DNA from: Caballeronia temeraria
GTDB taxonomy: Bacteria; Pseudomonadota; Gammaproteobacteria; Burkholderiales; Burkholderiaceae
Direction: 5' to 3'
Assembly (NCBI RefSeq): GCF_001544795.2
Contig: NZ_FCOI02000019.1
Coordinates: 1-64,000 of the forward strand
Length of the DNA: 64,000 nucleotides
Shown: positions 52,152-60,989 of the stretch, piece by piece
Position numbering within the stretch: position 1 is the stretch's first letter
How the letters are laid out: each line of letters opens with the position of its first letter
The notes under the pieces: model-generated
What the model was told of the DNA's origin: nothing
Seen by the model: the letters and a program-made list of their open reading frames with translations, nothing else
Databases searched by the model: none
Translations under genes and position numbers: made by a program

Positions 52152-53558
52152 TCAGAACTTGAAATAGATGAACGGAATCTGAAGGCCGAACTGCCCCAGA
52201 ATCTGCAGCGCGATAAACGCAAGCGCCACGGGAACGCCTACCAGCATGTAGGGCATCTGCTCGACGAACCAATGCTGCAAGCGCCGGTTCCAGTCAATGA
52301 GACACCAGAGTGAACAGGCGGCGAGCAGCCCCCAATACAAGCCAGTGGCGCCATCGAGGCTCAGCACCCGCGCGGATGCGAGCTGACGCAAAATGGTCGC
52401 CGTCACCGCAAAGTCGCTCGCCCTGAACGGGACCCAGGCAAGAACCACGAGAACAAAGGTCAACGCGACGCACAACGCGGTCGTAAATGGCTTGAGAACG
52501 GCAGGCGCCACGCATCGCCGGCCGAGCGTTCGATCCCATAGACGATGCACGCAAAGCATGGCGCCGTGCGCGATGCCCCAGACCATGAAATTCCAGCTCG
52601 CGCCGTGCCACAGCCCACCGAGCGCCATCACGATCATCAGGTTCACATACACGCGTGAGGGCGACACGCGGTTCCCGCCGAGCGGAATGTACAGATAGTC
52701 GCGCAGCCAGGTCGACAACGAGATATGCCAACGGCGCCAGAAATCGGCGATGTTGACCGCCAGGTACGGGCGCTCGAAGTTAGACGGGAAGCGAAAGCCG
52801 AGCAGCCCCGCGCAGCCCCGCGCGATGTCGGTGTAGCCGGAAAAATCGAAATAGATCTGCATCGCAAACGCAATGATGCCGATGACCGGCGCCACCGTCG
52901 CGTTCACTGGATCGTTGAAATATGCATCGGCGATTATCGCGAAGTAGTCGGCGAAAATGATCTTCTTTACGAGGCCCTTGATGATCTGGCAGAAGCCCCA
53001 TTTGATGTCGACGGTGGTCAGCCCGTGGTTGTTTCGCACCTGAGGAAAGAAGTTCTCGGGCCGGATGATCGGACCTGCAACCAGGTGAGGAAAAAACGAG
53101 ATGAACAACGCAAAGTCGACGAAGCTGCGCACCGCGCGCACGTGCTTGCGATAGACGTCGCAGCAATAGGCGATGCCTTCAAACGTAAAGAAGCTGATAC
53201 CGACCGGCAAAATGATGTCGAGCGCCCATGGATGTCCCGAAATCCCAAGCAGCGCTGTCAATGAGTTTGCAAAAAAATCGAAGTACTTGAAGAAACCCAA
53301 TACCACGAGATTGAATACGACGGCTCCCGTCACGAAAGCTTTCTTGCGTGATTCGGGTGCGCCCTCGATCAGCAATCCCAGATAATAGTTGGCCGCCGTC
53401 GATGCGAGAAGCAACGCGCAAAGGCGCGGGTCCCAGAACGAATAGAAAATATAACTCGCGACGACGATGACGAGCCGCTTCGCTGACGGCTGGAGAAACG
53501 CCAGAATGACGACGACGACGGCGAAAAAAATCCAGTATTCGAAGGTATTGAACAGCAT
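52152..53558 (-). CDS. MBOAT O-acyltransferase (AlgI-like)
   Basis: The 468-residue polytopic protein has the MBOAT catalytic histidine in GGLWHGASWNF and AlgI-like blocks (YIPLGGNR, DFWRRWHISLSTWLRDYLY in part). It passes acyl, usually acetyl, groups across the membrane for periplasmic polysaccharide O-acylation. It lies 4 bases downstream of an SGNH/AlgJ-like gene, its likely partner. Nothing about its sequence is unusual. Confidence 0.92.
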   Translation of the reverse strand: MLFNTFEYWIFFAVVVVILAFLQPSAKRLVIVVASYIFYSFWDPRLCALLLASTAANYYLGLLIEGAPESRKKAFVTGAVVFNLVVLGFFKYFDFFANSLTALLGISGHPWALDIILPVGISFFTFEGIAYCCDVYRKHVRAVRSFVDFALFISFFPHLVAGPIIRPENFFPQVRNNHGLTTVDIKWGFCQIIKGLVKKIIFADYFAIIADAYFNDPVNATVAPVIGIIAFAMQIYFDFSGYTDIARGCAGLLGFRFPSNFERPYLAVNIADFWRRWHISLSTWLRDYLYIPLGGNRVSPSRVYVNLMIVMALGGLWHGASWNFMVWGIAHGAMLCVHRLWDRTLGRRCVAPAVLKPFTTALCVALTFVLVVLAWVPFRASDFAVTATILRQLASARVLSLDGATGLYWGLLAACSLWCLIDWNRRLQHWFVEQMPYMLVGVPVALAFIALQILGQFGLQIPFIYFKF

Positions 53559-53562
53559 CGTG

Positions 53563-54738
53563 CTATCGGGTCGCGGGGATTTGTTCTGAGACGAGATGGG
53601 CGAGCGCCGGGCTCATGATCTTGCGCCCTTCAGCGTTGACGTGCAGCGAGTCGAAGAAGTATTTCGGCTCTTCGAGTTGTTCGAGCGGCTTGAAATCGAG
53701 CAATTTGAGGCGGCCCTCGCGCGCCATGACACGCAGCGAGCCGTCGCGGGTGTCCGCGGCAGATGCCGTCCCGGACGTCTCATACGGCCCACGCGGCGCC
53801 TGAAACACAAAGACCGATACCCCGGCCCGCTGATACTCGTCCGCGATCGAGCCAAACCATTTCGAGCGATAACGACCGAAGTCGGCAGCGGGAATCGTCT
53901 TGCCCTGGCCGAGAAGGCCCTTCACATACACATCCATCGCATTGACCTTGAGCGGGGGCAAGCCTGCGGATTTGAAGTCGAATTTCGCGAGGTCGTTTTT
54001 GTCGAGCGACGGCACACTTCCCTCCTGCCCCGGATAACCAAGCGACCATTCGTAAAAATGCTCGTGCCATTGCTGCGCCTCGTCGACGCGCTTTCTCGAG
54101 TGGAGAACGAAATCCTGAATATCGACGCGCGCGGCCGTGAGCGGCAGCATCATGGTCGCGAACGCATGAATCCCGGCTTCGATTCCGTTGAACGTGCTGG
54201 CAATCTTGAATGCATCCTTGTAGGTTGCCAGCGGTTGCAGATAGGTCAGATCGTCGACTCGCGCCGCCGGATCGTAGGGCTGATGGCCGTCATCGAAATG
54301 AGAGGCCATGAGTACGACGGCCGAAAACTTCTGCTGCTTGGGATCGATCTTGCGGAGAAAGTAATACCAGACTCGAGGCTCGGTACCGGGCATTCCCGCC
54401 TGGATGAAATTCAGGTCCGGACGGTTGCTCGTCGCATTGGCGATCACCGCGGAAAAGCCTTCGCTCACCCGCGAATCTCCAATGACGATGATATTTTTCT
54501 TCCCCGGAACGATTTGATGCTCGACGAGGCCCTCGGTCTGAACCATGGTCCCCATGACGGATTCAGGCTTTACCCAGTGATAATAATCAAGCGCGCGAAA
54601 AACGACGAAATTGACTGCAATGAGCAGGATTAATGCAACAATAAGAGGGATTGCCAGCAAACCCAGAAAACGAAAGCCGGAGACTCCCCCGGACGTCGAA
54701 CTATTCTGCTGTGAAAAATCAACGGTAGTGTCTACCAT
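53563..54738 (-). CDS. AlgJ/AlgX-like SGNH O-acyltransferase partner
   Basis: This is a 391-residue protein with one N-terminal membrane helix (about residues 20-42) and a periplasmic SGNH-like domain: GDSRVSEGF carries the nucleophile Ser, and DSLHVNAEG provides the Asp-His pair. It likely receives acyl groups from the MBOAT protein and places them on a sugar. ATG 54738 is preferred; in-frame starts at 54813 and 54843 add residues before the helix and remain possible. Confidence 0.8.
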   Translation of the reverse strand: MVDTTVDFSQQNSSTSGGVSGFRFLGLLAIPLIVALILLIAVNFVVFRALDYYHWVKPESVMGTMVQTEGLVEHQIVPGKKNIIVIGDSRVSEGFSAVIANATSNRPDLNFIQAGMPGTEPRVWYYFLRKIDPKQQKFSAVVLMASHFDDGHQPYDPAARVDDLTYLQPLATYKDAFKIASTFNGIEAGIHAFATMMLPLTAARVDIQDFVLHSRKRVDEAQQWHEHFYEWSLGYPGQEGSVPSLDKNDLAKFDFKSAGLPPLKVNAMDVYVKGLLGQGKTIPAADFGRYRSKWFGSIADEYQRAGVSVFVFQAPRGPYETSGTASAADTRDGSLRVMAREGRLKLLDFKPLEQLEEPKYFFDSLHVNAEGRKIMSPALAHLVSEQIPATR

Positions 54739-55111
54739 GAACTGCCGTCCGTAAAAATTACTCGTTCGCGCAAACCCTAAGGGTATCACGCCGTTTATAC
54801 GCGCCGACGCCATTCCTCTCTCGCGGATTGTTGCATCGAACACGATTGATCAATGATTCACATGCCGGGGCGCTATACTTCGGGCGGCTGCCGCCCGCGC
54901 GATGAAGCTCGGCATTCTACAGAGTCGCCGCTCATTTCGACACTGCTGTCATCCCTATCGATGCCGATGGCAAGCTGCAACGCTACGTGATTGCCCGGCC
55001 TCAGACGCAGCGGGTGCCAGTGCGCGCGCCCCGCGTTCATTCACGGGACGGCGATGCCTCCCGTTCCCGACAATCCGGCATGCGGCTCACGTACAAAGAG
55101 AATCAAACGCG
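54739..55111. promoter_or_regulatory. Divergent intergenic region, SGNH gene / GT2 gene
   Basis: The 373-base spacer holds the start regions of two divergent units. I see no confident sigma-70 pair; TATACT around 54875 lacks a well-spaced -35. In-frame extensions of both genes into it lack family similarity. Confidence 0.4.
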
Positions 55112-56062
55112 ATGAAGAAACCGTTACTGTCTCTGGTGGTGCCCTTCTATAACGAAGAAGAAACCATCGACCAGTTCTTTCCCCGCGTTCAGATGGCGCT
55201 CGAGGCCATCGCCGCCGTGGACTACGAGATCGTCTGCGTGAACGACGGCAGCCGGGATCGGACCCTGCTCAAACTGATCGAATGCGCGCGTGGCGATGCC
55301 CGTATTCACGTCGTCGAGCTGTCGCGCAACTTCGGGAAGGAGGCGGCGTTGACGGCGGGTCTCAATGAGGCGCTCGGCGATGTCGTGATTCCCTTCGACG
55401 CGGATTTGCAGGATCCGCCCGAAATGATCGCGGAAATGGTCGCCAAGTGGCAGGAAGGTTTCGACGTGGTCGTGGCCCGCCGTGCCGATCGCGCCAGCGA
55501 TACGTTCATGAAGCGATTTTCGGCGGCCGCATTCTACCGAATGCACAACATGCTTTCGGAAGTGAAGATTCCCGAAAACGTCGGCGACTTCAGATTGATG
55601 TCGAGAGAAGTGGTGGACGCCCTCAAGATGCTGCCCGAGAGCCGGCGCTTCATGAAGGGATTGTTTTCCTGGGTCGGGTTCCGCACGGCGACGATCTCTT
55701 ACACGCGAGAGTCCAGAGTCGCGGGGAAAACGAAGTTCTCCGCGTGGAAGCTGTGGAATTTCGCGCTCGAAGGCCTCACGAGCTTTGGCACCCTGCCGCT
55801 TCGCGTCTGGTCGTATCTGGGCGTCGTGGTCGCGCTCTTTTCGCTCGTTTATGCGAGTTATCTCGTCATACGCACAATCGTGCTTGGCATCGACGTCCCC
55901 GGCTACGCCTCGATCATTACCGCGATCCTGTTTCTCGGGGGCGTACAACTGATCGGAATCGGCATCGTCGGCGAATACGTCGGGCGCATTTATATGGAGT
56001 CGAAGCATCGACCCGTCTATCTCGTGCGAGCGCGTTTTCGCGCCGGAGAGCGGCGATCCTGA
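55112..56062 (+). CDS. GtrB/ArnC-type glycosyltransferase family 2
   Basis: The 316-residue GT2 enzyme has LVVPFYNEEETIDQF, VNDGSRDRT, the DADLQDPPE motif and two C-terminal membrane helices (about residues 225-290), typical of GtrB bactoprenol glucosyltransferases. It makes an undecaprenyl-phosphate-linked sugar on the cytoplasmic face. The following GT-C gene is the likely user. Start ATG 55112 is preferred over 54902, which adds 70 non-homologous residues. Confidence 0.9.
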   Translation: MKKPLLSLVVPFYNEEETIDQFFPRVQMALEAIAAVDYEIVCVNDGSRDRTLLKLIECARGDARIHVVELSRNFGKEAALTAGLNEALGDVVIPFDADLQDPPEMIAEMVAKWQEGFDVVVARRADRASDTFMKRFSAAAFYRMHNMLSEVKIPENVGDFRLMSREVVDALKMLPESRRFMKGLFSWVGFRTATISYTRESRVAGKTKFSAWKLWNFALEGLTSFGTLPLRVWSYLGVVVALFSLVYASYLVIRTIVLGIDVPGYASIITAILFLGGVQLIGIGIVGEYVGRIYMESKHRPVYLVRARFRAGERRS

Positions 56063-56152
56063 ACCGCTCGCACCCAGTCAGACAATGCGATCGCCGCGCT
56101 GGCGAGAGTTGTGAAGCAGGCCTGATAGCGCCTTCTGAAACGTGGAGAACAT

Positions 56153-57595
56153 GTGCTGAACCGAATACTGAGCGGCGGTGAAGCTGCAACGCCCGACCGT
56201 ACAAACGCGCTGCAAGGCGTGTCGTGTCTCGTCGCCATTATCCTGATGAGTTTCCTTTATAACCGGTGGCTGATCGGGCATGAGCTGTACTTTTATTTCG
56301 ACGACTGGAACTGGCTCGAACACGCGCTCTCCTGGCCGTGGCCTACGTATCTGAAGATATTCCCAAGCATGATCTACAATGATCGACCGGTCGGCGGCGC
56401 GTTGATCAAGCTCATGTACCAGTTATTCGGCTTGAACCATCAGGCCTATGCCGCGGTTTTCCTCGGCCTGCACACGCTCAACTGCATGCTGGTCTACGCG
56501 ATCGCGTCGCGCTTCATGCCGCGTGCCGGCGCGCTTCTCAGTGCCCTGCTCGCAGCTACGTGGCTGTCCTCGCAAACCTCGCTCACCTGGTCTGCAGCGA
56601 TATTCGATGTGCTCGGGGCAACGCTTTGTCTTCTCACACTCCTCGTTCGACAACTCTCCATACAACGTGGCGGCGTGTTGCTGCTCGATCTGTGTGGTGC
56701 GATTCTTCTCGCGCTGTCGATCAGGACGAAGGAATTCGCGCTCGCCAACATCGCGCTGCTTTTCGTGCTTAGCCTGTTAATGGAGCAAAAGAAACCGGGA
56801 CTCGCGGTAAAGCAACTCGCGCCTTACCTCGCCGTATTTCTCGCCTATCTGGTCTGCTACGGTTTTCTTCAGACCCACAAACCTCTCGATAGCGCGAATC
56901 CTTATAGCCTCGATTTCAATCCGCTCTCGATCATCGGAAATTTGTGGTTCTATGCGTCTACCCTTCTTTACCTCAATCTTTTTGGTAAATGGTGGGCGCT
57001 GGCGCTCGCTGTCTTGACACTGCTTTCTGCATTTACCTTGTCGCGCAAGCAATGGCTGATCGTCGGATTCGGCGTACTCGGATTTGCGGCCATGCTCGGA
57101 CCGACCTTGCTCATTCCGAAGCATCGCGACGAGCTTTACCTGTACGCGCCGCACTTCTTTCTCGCGATTAGCCTCGGCGCCGTCTATTCGAAAAAGCATG
57201 CCGGCAAAGCGCTTTCGGTTCTCCTCTGCGTATCGATATTCGCCGTTCCGCTTGCGACCGGCCGATACCTCGATATCGTGACGTATTACAGCACGTTGGG
57301 GATGACTAATCAAAAGCAGCTCCAATCGGCTCAGGCGGCGCTGGGTCAGGTCGAGCGAGGTACGACGGTATTCGTCTCAGGAGCGAAACCCATTTACAAC
57401 CCGATTTCCTATGGTCCGGGCGCGTCCCTTCGCGTGGTTTATCGGGACATGTCGATCAAGGCCGTGGAAGGCGAAACGCCCGACGCCCTGCAGGCGCGCT
57501 TCTGCGCGGCGACGCAGCCCAAGCGCTTCATCGATTTCAAAGACGAAACGGCGACCGACATCACCGCCGAGCGCACCGCGAAGTGCGGTGGCTAG
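56153..57595 (+). CDS. GT-C-like polytopic glycosyltransferase 2 (GtrC-like)
   Basis: The 480-residue protein has about ten hydrophobic segments and a FDDWNWLEHALS block in the first periplasmic loop, whose acidic pair suits a GT-C active site. The start is GTG 56153 with GGAG 5 bases upstream. It lies 90 bases after a GtrB-type gene on the same strand, which fits a GtrB-GtrC pair that adds a side-chain sugar in the periplasm. No GtrA is adjacent, though one lies at 49083. Confidence 0.75.
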   Translation: MLNRILSGGEAATPDRTNALQGVSCLVAIILMSFLYNRWLIGHELYFYFDDWNWLEHALSWPWPTYLKIFPSMIYNDRPVGGALIKLMYQLFGLNHQAYAAVFLGLHTLNCMLVYAIASRFMPRAGALLSALLAATWLSSQTSLTWSAAIFDVLGATLCLLTLLVRQLSIQRGGVLLLDLCGAILLALSIRTKEFALANIALLFVLSLLMEQKKPGLAVKQLAPYLAVFLAYLVCYGFLQTHKPLDSANPYSLDFNPLSIIGNLWFYASTLLYLNLFGKWWALALAVLTLLSAFTLSRKQWLIVGFGVLGFAAMLGPTLLIPKHRDELYLYAPHFFLAISLGAVYSKKHAGKALSVLLCVSIFAVPLATGRYLDIVTYYSTLGMTNQKQLQSAQAALGQVERGTTVFVSGAKPIYNPISYGPGASLRVVYRDMSIKAVEGETPDALQARFCAATQPKRFIDFKDETATDITAERTAKCGG

Positions 57596-57603
57596 GCAGA
57601 CGA

Positions 57604-57656
57604 GCTTCGGGCTGGAGCGAGATTCATCTCCGGGATCAGACGTTGCAGCCCGAAGC
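57604..57656. terminator. Long-loop inverted repeat between convergent genes
   Basis: A perfect 11-bp inverted repeat (GCTTCGGGCTG and CAGCCCGAAGC) with a 31-base loop sits between the GtrC-like and acyltransferase genes. No T-tract is seen. It may act as a bidirectional transcript end. Confidence 0.4.
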
Positions 57657-57679
57657 CGCGATAAGCGACATCAGGAATC

Positions 57680-59188
57680 TCACTCGCTGATCAACAAATG
57701 CACCGACTTCGATCGCTCGATGCCGTGCACCGTTCTCCGTTCGAGATACACGCTCTTCTCCCCGGCCGTCGCGATAATCGAAGGGCTGATATTCGCGGTG
57801 GCCACTCCTGCGGTAATGAACGTATCCAGCTTATGGCCCGCCAGATAGACGGTCGTGCCGGTTGGCGGCACGCCGTCGAGTTTCAGCCATATCGCGAACG
57901 TGCCATCCGGTTGCTCGTTGAACGGCGTTCCCTTCTTGCTCTCTTTGGGCCCGAAATCGACGATGCGCACAGTCAGCGGACTCGGCACGACGAAGTCATG
58001 CGCGGTCGTGGCGATTCGCATCGATATGCAAGCGGCCAGCATGACGAAAAGCACGCCGCCGAGCCTGAGCGCACGACGCTGCACGTCGGTGATGACAGAG
58101 GCCCGTCGCTTGATCGAGTTGATCGTCACTGCCGGCAGAAGATGTCCGAGCCTGATCGCGGGTTTCTCTATCAGGTTCCAGCTGGCCGCCGCGAACACGC
58201 ACGATAGCGGGAGGGCCAGCGCGGCCATCAGATAGGGATTGACGTGCGTCGATGTAGCGGCGACGACGAATTGCTGACAAGGCCATCCATAGATGTAAAT
58301 GCCATAACTGAGGTCCTGGCGCGGCCTTCCCAGCTTTGCGAGCATGGGCGACTGACCCAGGTAGAGCAGCGCCCAGGCCACAGTCGCGAAAAACATGAAC
58401 TTGTGTGCGCCGCCGGGAAGAATCGCCGTGGCGATGCCAAGCAGAATGCCCTGCCACAGGCGCGGGTAAATCCAGCGCGACAGAGCAAAGGCGGTTGACC
58501 CCGCAAAAAACATCGCCGCTGCCGGATGCGCATAGGGCGCGGAAAAAAACCATCCGATGTCGGGTAACGTGCTTCCAACCATCAGGCAGGCTACGCCCGC
58601 AAGGACGCACGTGATGCCAAGCCGACGCGTCGTGGCGAGCAGGCCAACTGCACCGAGAACTGCGAGCAGCGCATACATTTTGGCTTCCATCACTAACGTG
58701 TGAATGGGACCATTGATTGCGCTCAGTGCATGGTCCTCGAAAACGCCTGGGATATACCAGGTGAGATCCAGTACCGCATTTCTCAGGATGTATTCGTACA
58801 CGCCGTTGAAGAACGCGAAACGGGCGAACTCCTTCGGCGTCGAAATCGCGCACGAGAGAAACGCCGTGACGAACAGACAGACAAAAAGGCCGGGCCAGAT
58901 TCGAAAGAAGCGGCGCAGAATAAAGCGAATCGTCTTGGGATCGTTCGAATAGCTCTGTGCAACAAAGAGCCCGCTCAAGAAAAAGAAAGACTGAACAGCC
59001 AGGTCACCGATGTCGGACACCGGCGCCAGCATTGCGTTCAGAGGATCGATTGCGCCGGGCGTTCGCGTCAATGCGAAAGCGTGGAAGTAAATGACGCTGG
59101 CCGCGAGAATCGCGCGGATGAGTGTGTAGTTGTTGTCGTGTCCGCTTATCGCTTCACGCAAAGACCGGCTATCAGACCAAAGCGGCAT
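57680..59188 (-). CDS. Acyltransferase-3 family protein (OafA-like)
   Basis: This is a 502-residue protein with an N-terminal acyltransferase-3 domain of about ten membrane helices. It shows the helix-1 histidine in VIYFHAFALT and the RRFFRIWPGL block. A C-terminal extracytoplasmic part (from about residue 385) lacks a recognisable SGNH motif. It probably O-acetylates a surface glycan. It is convergent with the GtrC-like gene. Confidence 0.87.
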   Translation of the reverse strand: MPLWSDSRSLREAISGHDNNYTLIRAILAASVIYFHAFALTRTPGAIDPLNAMLAPVSDIGDLAVQSFFFLSGLFVAQSYSNDPKTIRFILRRFFRIWPGLFVCLFVTAFLSCAISTPKEFARFAFFNGVYEYILRNAVLDLTWYIPGVFEDHALSAINGPIHTLVMEAKMYALLAVLGAVGLLATTRRLGITCVLAGVACLMVGSTLPDIGWFFSAPYAHPAAAMFFAGSTAFALSRWIYPRLWQGILLGIATAILPGGAHKFMFFATVAWALLYLGQSPMLAKLGRPRQDLSYGIYIYGWPCQQFVVAATSTHVNPYLMAALALPLSCVFAAASWNLIEKPAIRLGHLLPAVTINSIKRRASVITDVQRRALRLGGVLFVMLAACISMRIATTAHDFVVPSPLTVRIVDFGPKESKKGTPFNEQPDGTFAIWLKLDGVPPTGTTVYLAGHKLDTFITAGVATANISPSIIATAGEKSVYLERRTVHGIERSKSVHLLISE

Positions 59189-59357
59189 ACGAGACTCAAT
59201 AGAAGTGCGTGACGTCAGTCAGTGACGTTAGAAGGTAATTTCTTTTCAGCGATGTGTATGAATCTCTTTCCCGCAAATGCAAATCTGCTGAAGCAGCACG
59301 CGCTTCGAGTCGGCGGAATGTTCCTGTTAACCTCTGGCCGCCGGCGCGATTTCAGTC

Positions 59358-59383
59358 AAAAGAGCGCCCGGCAGCGGGCGCCC
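59358..59383 (-). terminator. Rho-independent terminator after the second manC
   Basis: On the minus strand a perfect 7-bp stem (GCGCCCG/CGGGCGC) with a 4-base loop is followed by TCTTTT. It begins a few bases after the ManC stop at 59389. Confidence 0.8.
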
Positions 59384-59388
59384 AGCCC

Positions 59389-60882
59389 TCACGCCGAAGC
59401 CGCCGGCGCCTTGAGCCGTCCGTAAAGATCCTCGAACCGCACGATATCGTCCTCGCCCAGATACTCGCCGCACTGAACTTCGATCAGTATGCATTCGAGC
59501 ACGCCCGGATTCGTGAGCCGATGCTTGTGACCCGCCGGAATATACGTCGACTCGTTAGGCTGCAACTGCACGGTTTTCTCGCCGCTGACGACATCGGCGC
59601 AGCCTTGCACCACGATCCAGTGTTCGCTTCGATGATGATGCATCTGCAAGGAAAGCGACGCGCCCGGCTTCACCACGATTCGCTTCATCTTGAAGCGCTC
59701 GCCCTCTTCCAGCACCGTGTATGTTCCCCACGGACGGTGAACCGTACGGTGCAACGCGCAGCTTTCGTGTTTCGCACGCTTGAGCTGACTGACGATCGCC
59801 TTGACGTCTTCCGTCCTGTTCCGGTCCGCGACGAGCAACGCATCGGGTGTGTCGACGATGATCAGGTCGCGCAGGCCCAAAGCCCCGATCACACGGTTTT
59901 CGCCGCGGATATAGCAGTCCGATACATCGTGCAGCGCGACCGTGCCTTCGACGCGATTGCCATTCGCGTCAGGCTGGCTCAGCTCGCTGATGGCCTTCCA
60001 CGAGCCGATATCGCTCCAGCCGATCGAACACGCGACGACCGACACGTTCTTCGATCGCTCCATCACGGCATAGTCGATCGAGATGCTTTCCACGTTTTTG
60101 AACGCCGCCGCGTCCAGTTCGACGGTGAAGCTGTCGTTCGACTCGCTCACCGAAGCCGCATCGACCGCGGGCAAGATCTGTTCGGCGATGCCGGGCGCAT
60201 GGACATCGAGTTCGGCGAGCATGGTGCCGGGCGTGAAGCAGAACATGCCCGCGTTCCAGAGATGCCGGCCGCCTGCGAGAAATTGCTCGGCTACCTCGGC
60301 GACCGGTTTTTCCACGAATTGCCTGACGGGCGCGACGGCCACGGCCGACTCCGGCCGTTCGTCGATCTCGATATAGCCGAAACCCGTCTCGGCGCGCGTC
60401 GGCTGAATGCCGAACACGACGATGCCGTTCTCCTGGGCCGCGCGCGCAGCCGTCTCGACCGCTATCGAGAACGACGCGACGTCTTCCACGAGCTGATCCG
60501 CCGGCATGACGAGCAACACGGCTTCGTCGCCGTAGTGCTCGCGCGCGATGCGTGTCGCCGCCGCGATCGCAGCCGCCGTGTTGCGCGCAACCGGCTCGAG
60601 CACGTACCCGATCTGCACGCCGTCGACCTTCACTTCGGCGCAGTCGTCCTTGACGAGAAAATAGGTATCGCGGTTCGTCACGATCATGATGTCGGTGACG
60701 TGGGGCAACGCCGCAGCCCGCAAGTACGCCTTCTGCAGCAGACTCTGGCCATCCGCGAGCCGCATGAACGGCTTCGGAAATGCTTCTCTCGAAACCGGCC
60801 AGAGCCGCGTTCCCGAACCGCCGCAAATGATAATCGGAACGAGCTTGGGCGCCAGCGCGCCGGGATTATCGGAATGCTTCAT
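59389..60882 (-). CDS. manC: Mannose-1-phosphate guanylyltransferase / mannose-6-phosphate isomerase, second copy
   Basis: The 497-residue paralog of the enzyme at 29607 keeps the pyrophosphorylase signature GGSGTRLWPVSREAFPKP and the cupin QMHHHRSEHW. The two copies differ throughout, so this is not a recent duplication. It follows the giant glycosyltransferase gene by 107 bases and has its own terminator. It supplies GDP-mannose for this cluster. Confidence 0.92.
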   Translation of the reverse strand: MKHSDNPGALAPKLVPIIICGGSGTRLWPVSREAFPKPFMRLADGQSLLQKAYLRAAALPHVTDIMIVTNRDTYFLVKDDCAEVKVDGVQIGYVLEPVARNTAAAIAAATRIAREHYGDEAVLLVMPADQLVEDVASFSIAVETAARAAQENGIVVFGIQPTRAETGFGYIEIDERPESAVAVAPVRQFVEKPVAEVAEQFLAGGRHLWNAGMFCFTPGTMLAELDVHAPGIAEQILPAVDAASVSESNDSFTVELDAAAFKNVESISIDYAVMERSKNVSVVACSIGWSDIGSWKAISELSQPDANGNRVEGTVALHDVSDCYIRGENRVIGALGLRDLIIVDTPDALLVADRNRTEDVKAIVSQLKRAKHESCALHRTVHRPWGTYTVLEEGERFKMKRIVVKPGASLSLQMHHHRSEHWIVVQGCADVVSGEKTVQLQPNESTYIPAGHKHRLTNPGVLECILIEVQCGEYLGEDDIVRFEDLYGRLKAPAASA

Positions 60883-60989
60883 GCTTCACCTCTGTACTGC
60901 GCCGCGCCCGCAATGAGTCGATGCAGCGGCCGCAATCTGATTGTGTCGTGCGGCATGTGCCTGCCGCCTTCCGTGATGAGCCGCGTCGC

